Positions 56,468-64,000 of a stretch of DNA of 64,000 nt are shown one piece after another (the stretch's first letter is position 1; every line of letters begins with the position of its first letter). The position numbers and the translations under genes are program-made. The notes below the pieces were generated by a model that saw only the letters and a list, made by a program, of their open reading frames with translations, made no database searches and was not told where the DNA came from. The stretch comes from Cryptomeria japonica (taxonomy: Eukaryota > Streptophyta > Pinopsida > Cupressales > Cupressaceae): assembly GCF_030272615.1 (NCBI RefSeq), contig NC_081408.1:202704341-202768340 (forward strand), read 5' to 3'.

Positions 56468-58127
56468 TGTGTAGGGGAAAAAGCGAGACTAGGACAATGT
56501 ACCCTAATCCTAACTTTTGACACACATTGCGGAATACGAAAGAGCCTAGAGATATCACATGGTTGGCTACTTCTTTTGGTGAAAGAGAGAGCCATGGGAT
56601 ATCTATTAGGATTTCTATTCCCTTGTTGAAATTGAAAGCTAAAATGATACAAGTTCAAACCCTAACCTCGAAATGTAAGTATGAACTAGTAACAAGTTTG
56701 CAGAATTGAGATTAAACAATGAACAGTTGTAAATGTAAGGATAAAATAAGAATGCAGATATGTACCTGGAGTCAAAATCAGACTGAAAATGTTCGGGACG
56801 AGGGCGCGGGTGCCACTGTCCTAAAAACTGCACCGGAAACCACTGTTTTGCACCCTGAAACACTGTCTGGAAACTGTCAGAAAGCTGTCTGTCCAGAGGA
56901 CCAGGGCGCCCAGCGCCTCTGTCCCAGGGACCAGGGCGCCCAGTGCCCCTATCCTGGCAGAACCAGGGCACCCAGCGCCCCTGTCCCAGTCTTCTGAGCT
57001 GCAATTGCACACAGAGTTCTATCTCAGTCTCCTCTTTCCGGATCTGTGTCCTGCGGCGTCGTCCGAATCTCGAAACCTGCAATAATATCTGAAAAGGGGG
57101 AAGGGCGGCTATATAGGGTTTTACCTTAGTCAAACCCCTACTTTGGTGATTTCCACCTCCATGAATAGCCAAGTTGTTTTGTAAAATGTATTGTGTGTGC
57201 AGACCTAGTGTGTGTGCAAGGTCCAAAATGCAAGAAAGCAAACTAGAGCAACCTAGAAAGTAAACCCTAATTGCTTCTAAATGATAATGCAAATGCTCTA
57301 AATCAAGATGCAATGTGATCTAAAGCATGAATAAATGATATATCAAAGCTTATGTAAGGACATGAAAACAATATGAAATCATACCCAACCCTCAAGGGAG
57401 GAGTACAAGCCAATCTTCAGTCAGTAATCTCCTATTGTTCTTCAATGTCTTCCAAGCCCTAATTGGATGAATGAATGAATTTGATAGATGCTTGATAGAA
57501 TGATGTTGAGTGTTGTTGAAGTCTTCAAAGATCTGCTCTTTCGCTGCATATGAAGTTCCTGGAAATAAAAATCGGATCCTTTCAAATGAGGAAAGAGAGC
57601 TTTTATGTATGAAACCCTAGGTCGTAAATTCGTGTTTTTGGCTGACCTAGAGATTGAATATCCCGCCAATTTCTTGGGGTTCAGCTTTATTTTATGATTG
57701 GATCGTGCTCCCAAAATTTCGGGAAAAATGTCCAGGACCATGTTGCATGGGCGCCATGGTCCCGACAACTTTTCACCAAATTTTTAGGGCCATCGGATAT
57801 GATGATTTTAGAGAGAATCCCGAAGTTACAGGTGATTTCGAGATGTTTAGACCCCGAAACCAAGCCCCCAAGTTCGAAATAGGACTTAATTAGGGTTTTT
57901 GATTAAGTGATGTATTGGAGGAATAAAATGCGAAGGGCGCGCTTTAGTGAAAGGGCCCTACTTTATGATGTAGAGAATGATGAAATAAGACTTTAAACCT
58001 AATTAATTTGGTTAATTAAGTGCTTAAGGAGAAATGCAATGCAGAATGCAAAATGCGCTAAGGCGGGTGCTAAACTAGGTGTGAAATTGTACCACCCTAG
58101 CGAGTGCGTACAATTTACGACGCTATA
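56468..58127 (-). repeat. Tat element 5' LTR (right)
   Basis: TGTGTAGGGG...GACGCTATA on the plus strand, 1660 bp; the outer end shows CTATA where the other LTR has CTACA. The minus-strand TATA CTATATAG at 57109-57116, in CCCTATATAGCCGCC, is the probable promoter. It has the same three GC-rich 30-bp units (about 56898-56990) as the left LTR, with several differences between copies concentrated there. Confidence 0.95.
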
Positions 58128-58960
58128 GGCACACCTATGACTACAAATGACAAATTATCTCAAAGGGATGAATCTACACCTATTAATCCAACTAGATACA
58201 AATCTATGATAGGAGGTTTAGTATATTTGACACAAACCAGGCCTGATATTATGAATGCAGTATGTATTGTCTATAGATTTAAAAGTAATCCTAGGGAAAA
58301 TCATGAATCAGCAATAAAAAGGATTTTCTGGTACTTACAAGGTACCACAAATCTTGGATTATGGTATCCTAGAGATGAAAATTTTGATCTATGTGCAAAT
58401 TGGGAAGGAGATGTGGATGATATAAAAGCGCCACTGGAGGAGCATTCTTTCTTGGAAAGAGATTAGTTTCTTGGTTGAGTAAGAAACAAAAGTGTACATC
58501 TTTATCAACAGCAAAATCAGAATATGTTGCAGCAGCAACTAACTATACATAGGTACTATGGCTTAAGCAAATGTTGAAAGACATAAAGGTAAAATGCAAA
58601 GAACCTATTACTATATATTGTGATAACATTGCATCAATTGATATATCTAAGAATCTGGTATTACATTCTAAAATAAAACATGTTCTATCAAACTAAATTT
58701 TCTAATGGAAAAAGTTGAAGAAAAGGAGATAAAACTGGTTAATGTGAATACTAAAGAATAGCTTGTAGATATTCTCATAAAACCTTTGCCTAAGGAGACT
58801 TTTGAATATCTCAGAGATCAGCTTGGAGTCATACCACCACCGATAGAGACTTATACAGTTGATAATTGTCATCAACCGACAAAATTGAAAGACAAATCTT
58901 TTACTCCAATCTTTGATGAGGAAACTACTTCTCAGGGGGAGTAGTTGGTATATTGAATTG
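58128..58960 (+). pseudogene. Copia C RT C-terminus and RNase H (after the Tat insertion)
   Basis: It resumes with TPMTTNDKLSQRDES, RYKSMIGGLVYLTQTRPDIM and IKRIFWYLQGTTNLGLWYPR. The RNase H entry reads DLCANWEGDVDD: the YTDA part of LCAYTDANW, including the catalytic Asp, is deleted. The frame shifts near 58430. Later ATNYT, IYCDNIASID and LVDILIKPLPKETFEYLRDQ remain. It ends about 250 bp before the 3' LTR. Confidence 0.9.
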
Positions 58961-59214
58961 ATTGGTATTTTGTATATGAACTTGATTTTTGTAACTTTGG
59001 CATTTGATGTCAAAGGGGGAGAGATATCTATGGAAAAACACATTATCTTTTGATGAAAGATTGGTATTAAAAAAAAAATTTTGGAAAACACATGTTGCTC
59101 CCATGGGGAGAAATTATTTAGAGGAGATTGTTGGTTTTTGGTATTTCGCATTTCTGTTTTGGCACTTTGATGGTTTTTCCATCTTGTGTTGTCATCAATG
59201 CCAAAGGGGTAGAT
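58961..59214 (+). other. Copia C 3' noncoding segment with two purine tracts
   Basis: GTCAAAGGGGGAGAGATATC at ~59008 and ATGCCAAAGGGGTAGATT at the LTR edge, about 190 bp apart, as in copia A and B. Confidence 0.75.
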
Positions 59215-60275
59215 TTTTCGTATTTTGGTATGGTTTTGTCATTGATCTCAACACCTACTAAAACACTAGCACTTTGGAGATCCAACAACATTCACCAGCA
59301 AGCAAGTAACTATTGCACAGTTACTGGTATATTGTTCACCAGCAGGATATAATGTTCATCGGCACTTGGAATGATATGGAAGACACTTGGTAATGTCAAA
59401 GACATCATGTGGATACTTTGTTTTGAATAATTAATCCTTGGTATATTCATATTTGCATATTTTCTTTTATCGGCATATAGGTCCAGGGTTATCTAGGGTT
59501 ACACTGGCAGATTTATCTTTTTTAGATCAGCATGGCACGCTATAGAGATGATTTATTATTGTTGTAAATACATTAAGATGACATGTTCAATCAGTTATTG
59601 CATCGGATATTATATTATTTGTAAAATGTTTTTATTGTTATATCTTGTAGAGCCGACCTACTAAAATTGGTCTTAGGGTATGGTATAAATGTAAGATCTT
59701 ATTTGCAAGATCGAATGCGGAATGCAAAGAAGAATTGTGAGAAGGTATATGCAAGATTAAGAAGAGGTATACAGGAAGACATAATTTGAAGGTGAAGCTA
59801 GGTTTTTGTAGAAGCATATCAGCATTACACCGGTACTGAATCTAGCATATGAAGATGCTATTTTGTACAGTACATTCTTATTGGATTTAACCATCCAACT
59901 GTAGTCAGTGTGACTCCCATTTTGTGATTAAGCAGTGAGCTCTAGGTTATTGGCCTTTCTACATGTGTAAACCCCATTTATGTACACTTACTATCTACAA
60001 TAGTATCATCTGATTGTGGGTAAGGTTTCCCACCATGGTTTTTCCCCTTACAGGGTTTCCACATACAAATATTGGTTTTATGTGTTGTGGATGACTTTAT
60101 GTTTATGTTTCATTCATTAATCTTTACCGGTATAGCAATTTACTATTAACACTGTCTGTCGGCATACTTAACTAATTTATCGGTATTAAGAATTAAGCTA
60201 GTTAAATGGTTTTTGGTTTGAATTTATTCGATAACTGATTCAGCCCCCCCTCTCAATTGTCTCTGGGACCTAACA
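59215..60275 (+). repeat. Copia C 3' LTR
   Basis: 1061 bp, TTTTCGTATTTTGG...GGGACCTAACA, collinear with 40761-41821 and followed by GATGT. As in copia A, the first bases (TTTTCG) depart from TGTTGG. Confidence 0.94.
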
Positions 60276-60280
60276 GATGT

Positions 60281-61063
60281 GCCCTTGATGGTCCACTTGA
60301 TGTGTTGCTTGCTTGATTTGGATGTGGATTGATCTCCTTTGATCAACAAGATTGATGGATTTGATAGGATTATTGGATGGATTTTGGATGGATTTAAATT
60401 GAAAGATTGAAGAATTTAGATCAAGGAGAAAAGAGCAGCATGACAATGCATGAGAAGTGGATCCTTTGTGAGGAGAATAGGCTCCAATTTATAGATTGGA
60501 GAAGTCCAATGGAGGGCCAAAATTCATTTGATCATGAAGGGTTGAGATTGATTTTAGATAGAAGGAATGGATCAAGGGTGCCTTGGGAAAAGTGGGGAGA
60601 AATTTGAATTTCAAATATGAGGAATTAAAAATTCCAAAATAAGGATGCTTTGAGGGATTCAAAGAAATTTGAGTCTCTTTGAGAGACTCAGTGTTGATGT
60701 GACATGAGTGGGAATTAATAATTTAGGGATAATGATAAGCATGATTATGAGAGATTCTAGAAGGATTAATTAGGTTGAGTGGGATTAGTAAAAGTCATTT
60801 GTAGGAATCACATGACTAGGTTAATTAATTACAATCAATTAGCTGAGTGGGTTTGGAGGAAATAATTATTGGAGGGGAATTTAGAAGAATAGGGGAATAA
60901 TTAATTTATTTGATAAATTAATTATTGGACAATAGTGACAAGATTGATTAAATTAGATTTAATTGATTCTGAGAGGAATAAGAATAACACAATTTAATTA
61001 ATTAATTATGTTGATAGGCTTAAATTAATTAAATATTAATTTTACGTGTCCACATTTTTTCCC
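60281..61063 (-). other. Flank of copia C: possible minus-strand promoter/leader, no gene
   Basis: On the minus strand CTATAAAT at 60487-60494 (in CTATAAATTGGAGCC) is followed by pyrimidine-rich leader-like sequence. This could be the LTR of the older element into which copia C inserted; I found no partner LTR. No supported coding frame. Confidence 0.35.
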
Positions 61064-61102
61064 TCTTTGATATAGCGTTGTGAAATGATGTTATATCAAA
61101 GA
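61064..61102. repeat. Perfect 11-bp inverted repeat (hairpin)
   Basis: TCTTTGATATA (61064-61074) and TATATCAAAGA (61092-61102) flank a 17-nt loop. It is 17 bp before the 46-bp tandem duplication. Confidence 0.85.
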
Positions 61103-61118
61103 AGAATAAAATATAGTG

Positions 61119-61210
61119 GAAGAAAAGAATAAGGACTAGTAGCATGATGCCCCAGTCATGAGATGAAGAAAAGGATAAGGACTAGTAGCATGATGCCCTA
61201 GTCATTAGAT
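61119..61210. repeat. 46-bp tandem duplication, two copies
   Basis: Units 61119-61164 and 61165-61210 share GAAGAAAAG-ATAAGGACTAG and TAGCATGATGCCC-AGTCAT, with about three differences. Noncoding. Confidence 0.88.
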
Positions 61211-62830
61211 GAGGAAGCAGTGGAATGATGAGGAGGAAGGAGGATGACGAAGTAGTAGTATGCCCCCTCGAGAGGACATGTGAGTTCAAAGAACATGGGT
61301 GTGCTCTCGAAAGGAATTAGAAGAATAAGTGATGAAAGGATGAAGATAATGAAAGAGGAAAGTAGGATGGGTTGGAGTGTTGTTAATGCAATGAGACAAA
61401 GAAATGATAAATGGATTGGATTTCTTGTTGAGAAAGTATGGAGAGAAAACCTAGATTTGATATTGTCATGGATAGTATACACCATTGATTATAAGAACTA
61501 GGATGATATGAAGATTTGAGGTGTGGACTGATGCTCAGTCAAATAGGAATACCTTGCACATAATCATGCAAGTGTTGATAAACACTAATGAAGGGTTGTC
61601 TATTCATACAAGGAAAACCTTCAAACACACCATACCATGAAAACTATGCCCCATTATACACCAGCCAAGACATACCGAGATATAGGATGATCAAGGCAGT
61701 ATTGAACAAGTATACTCCCGGGACACAAGATCAAAATAAAAGCAAAAGATGAAGAATGCCAATGACATGCACATGATCAACTAACATCTCTTGCCAAGAG
61801 TGGGATACAGATTTGGATAAAATTGCCAAACTAGGGAAGGATACATCCCAATGGGTAGGTGATGGATTGGTTGATGGACTACCAAACATGGGAAGAATTC
61901 ACCATGATGGGCGAGGTGATGGATTTTGATGGATGACAAAAGACAAGTTGGATGTGCAAGATCTGTAGATGAGAGGATTCCCACTTGGATTTAATTAGCA
62001 TAGTATGGATGGGTGCTTGCATTAGGCACAAGTTAGGGTGAGCTCAAGGGGATGGGGAAAGCTCAGTTTGATGGATTGGATAGGATTGGAAGAAGGATAA
62101 ATGATTAGATAGGATGAAAAGGGGGATGGATGATTTAATAGGACTGAATTGGAGATGGGATTATCAAATAAATTGTAAGAGATGGAGAATATGATTGGAT
62201 AAGATAGGATTGGATGGGTTAGATTGGTGGATAGGATTTGATTGAAGGGAACCAATGACAAAGGATAACCAATGGGCTGGTAAGAGGATGGATGAATGGA
62301 AGGAGGGAGACAAATGGATGGAGTGGATGGATATGTATAGGATATGGAGGACTGGAGGGTAGGGTGATGGAGACCCAAGGACTATGTTGCAAAGGAGTAC
62401 AATGCCTCACACTAGAGGTAGTAGAATTAAGGATGCAAGGATGGTGGATAAAGATGTATGAGTTTGAAGGATAATGTGTAATGGATATGGATGGTAGAGG
62501 ATTAAGGATTGAATGCTCCAAAGCATGCATGCATATACATTATTTTGCTTCTTATATGATCAAGATGAAAGATAGGAATGGAGGGTTCATTTTGATAGGA
62601 TGAGGGATATGCGATGGAGGATATGGATAGGATAGTCAAGATCAAAGATAGGAAAGGAGAATGGACTTAAATAAGATGCAAATGGATGGGAGGATTGTGT
62701 GGATGAAGCTTGCCCCCAAATGTAGAGTGCAAGAGGATGAGGGGATTACACATGACGCTTGTTTTCCAAGTTTTCATCATGGTACTTACCCAAGGTGCCA
62801 CAAGAAGTGGTTTTCACCATTGGATGAAAT
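61211..62830. other. Purine-rich plus strand, no gene
   Basis: Long G/A-rich sequence built of irregular GGATGGAT / GGATTGGATAGG phrases. Translations of the minus strand are low-complexity Pro/Ser/Ile/Leu and not credible proteins. I see no element termini. Confidence 0.5.
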
Positions 62831-62908
62831 GATTTTTCTTTACTTTTTTCTGATTATTATTTTTTTTATTATTATTATTTTTATTTTTATTTTTTATTTT
62901 GATTATTT
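62831..62908. repeat. T-rich low-complexity tract
   Basis: TTTTTATTATTATTATTTTTA-like simple sequence, which breaks the purine-rich stretch. Confidence 0.75.
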
Positions 62909-63119
62909 AGAATAGTTTGGATGGAGAAAGATAAGGATGAGTGGATATGGAATATAGTGAATGCATGAAGGAGGAAGGGAGGACTCAAACATCTAGTTCC
63001 ATAGATGGTATCCCTTAGTATTTCTTTTGAACCAGAGGTATTCTCATAGATGTTGGTAACAATAATTTGGGAAATGAAATGGATAGGGGATGGAAAAAAA
63101 GGATTTGGAAAGGATTGGA

Positions 63120-64000
63120 CTAACAAAATGAGATTGTGAAAAGTGGATGGTGGATAATGGATAGTGTTTTGAAGAATTTGTGGAAGATCAACATTGGAAC
63201 ACATCTTGAAGGGTTGTGTAGTGGAGGAGAGTGTTTTGAATTAGATGGGGGATAGAGTGTGGATTTTGGGAAATGAGGACCCAAAATAGAAGAAGGGGAT
63301 GATGGAGTTGGAATGGTGGATTTTGGGACATAAGGACCCAAAATGGATTTTGAAGATGGAGAAGAGTAAGATGGAGGATTGGAGGAATTATGAATGGATG
63401 GATCTTTTGGATTAGCAAGTTTTGATGCCAATTTTGATTTTACTTTGGGATGCATTCCTTCTTTGGGAATCCACATAGTTTTTGATTTTTTCTTTTGGGG
63501 CTTTTGTGACCTTTCTGATTTTTCTTTCTTTCAGATCTTATTTTTGTTTTGAGCATGTCATTTTGAAGGGACATGTTGATCCTTTGATTTTTGTGGATTT
63601 TGAGTTTTATGCTTTTCAGATTGGGCATCCAAATTGCTTCCAATAGAAATGGGATGGGTGCATGAGGATGAATGACTCAAGGATTTTATGGATGGTGGGA
63701 TGATGGAAGGAGAGTGTTGGGAGGCATTCAATGATGTGTGCCTTTGTTGATCTTGCTTAGGGATAGTGGATGGAGGGATGTAAGGACCCAACATGGATGG
63801 AAGGAATGGAGGATTTAGTTTTGGAATATAGGGTCCCAAAATGGATGTGTATGAGGGGGGATAACGGGATTTTGATTTGTATGAAGGAAATTTGGATTTA
63901 ACAAGAATAGATGATGTACCAACATCTTGAGCATTAGATTGAGGACCCTTATTATTTCAGAAACAAGATGCAAGTCCATTTTTAGGGGAATGAGATGTGG
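63120..64000 (-). pseudogene. Unrecognised Ser/Pro-rich frame with LGPYxPKS repeats (runs off the window)
   Basis: One minus-strand frame stays open from the right edge to 63120, interrupted only by three TGA codons (63957-63959, 63558-63560, 63531-63533). It encodes a Ser/Pro/Lys-rich protein. A motif recurs: TSILGPYIPKLNPP, SMLGPYIPPSTIP, KSILGPYVPKSTIP and SSILGPHFPKSTLYP. No catalytic motif, signal peptide or membrane segment is seen. I do not recognise the family. It may be a structural region of the older element that copia C entered, or low-complexity coding relic. The repeated motif argues against chance. Confidence 0.5.

Larger units (their letters stand above)
45297..58127 (-). mobile_element. 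Tat/Ogre-type Ty3/gypsy element with antisense PMD gene
   Basis: A 12,831-bp element has two 1660-bp LTRs (45297-46956, 56468-58127) and a GGCAC duplication (45292-45296, 58128-58132). On the minus strand it has a PBS at 56446-56464, an N-terminal region without capsid features, PR, G-patch-like linker, RT, RH, a second archaeal-type RNase H and IN, then a 3-kb segment, a purine tract and the LTR. The second RNase H between RH and IN is diagnostic of the Tat lineage. The 3-kb segment carries, on the opposite strand, a spliced plant mobile domain gene. By hand alignment the LTRs differ at about 43 of 1660 positions, so this is the youngest insertion in the window. Confidence 0.95.
40761..60275 (+). 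mobile_element. Copia C: Ty1/copia element split by the Tat element
   Basis: LTRs at 40761-41821 and 59215-60275 are both 1061 bp. The element is flanked by a perfect GATGT duplication (40756-40760 and 60276-60280). Removing the Tat insertion and one copy of its target duplication (45297-58132) leaves a 6.68-kb copia element with gag-PR-IN-RT-RH. It is the same family as copia A and better preserved in gag, but has stops in gag, IN and RT and a mutated protease motif (DLG). Confidence 0.95.

Noticed and set aside
61198-62530. Several minus-strand frames of 60-118 codons
   Set aside because: Low-complexity translation of a purine-biased repeat; no conserved motifs.

Overview
The window looks like intergenic DNA from a large, repeat-rich plant nuclear genome. 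Most of it is LTR retrotransposons nested inside one another. A gymnosperm (conifer-like) source is my guess from the element families and general style; nothing in the window proves it. I see no intact single-copy host gene, rRNA, tRNA, CRISPR array or prokaryotic feature. Nearly every coding region carries stops, frameshifts or deletions.

Left nest (1-14.4 kb): a minus-strand Ty3/gypsy chromovirus (gypsy A) has its 3' LTR at 217-1578, pol (IN with chromodomain, RH, RT, PR) at 1.6-5.1 kb, a zinc knuckle near 5.2 kb, gag at 12.1-12.9 kb and its 5' LTR at 12885-14395. A plus-strand Ty1/copia element (copia A, 5557-12122) has inserted into it, between near-identical target duplications CTTGG/CCTGG. 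Another copia LTR end (1-216) interrupts the gypsy 3' LTR at the window edge.

14.4-24.2 kb: an unassigned stretch with two hairpins, a truncated copia relative (copia B: RT/RH plus a 3' LTR), then a decayed plus-strand gypsy (gypsy B) with gag, PR, RT, RH, IN and a chromodomain.

24.2-40.8 kb: mostly old noncoding LTR debris. It includes a solo LTR (27906-29907) with a perfect TAGAT duplication inside an older LTR, a second copy of that LTR arrangement downstream, two degraded copia gag fragments, a degenerate primer binding site, and an 11-unit 21-bp minisatellite at 38164-38392.

Right nest (40.8-60.3 kb): copia C (40761-60275, perfect GATGT target duplication, two 1061-bp LTRs) is split in its RT by a 12.8-kb Ty3/gypsy element of the Tat/Ogre type (45297-58127, GGCAC target duplication, two 1660-bp LTRs). 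The Tat element reads on the minus strand as PR, G-patch-like linker, RT, RH, archaeal-type second RNase H and IN. It has no recognisable capsid gag. Between IN and its 3' LTR it carries, on the opposite strand, a spliced gene for a plant mobile domain (PMD/MAIN-like) protein. Intron 1 of that gene holds a GC-rich 20-bp tandem array whose motif also occurs in both LTRs. This antisense cargo gene is the most interesting object here. Its stops sit mainly where conserved Arg (CGA) or Gln (CAG/CAA) would be expected, and the two LTRs differ almost only by transitions, consistent with methyl-cytosine deamination.

60.3-64 kb: the sequence flanking copia C has a minus-strand TATA-like box, a hairpin, a 46-bp tandem duplication and a long purine-rich plus strand. 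At its right end a broken minus-strand frame encodes an unrecognised Ser/Pro-rich protein with repeated LGPYxPKS motifs.
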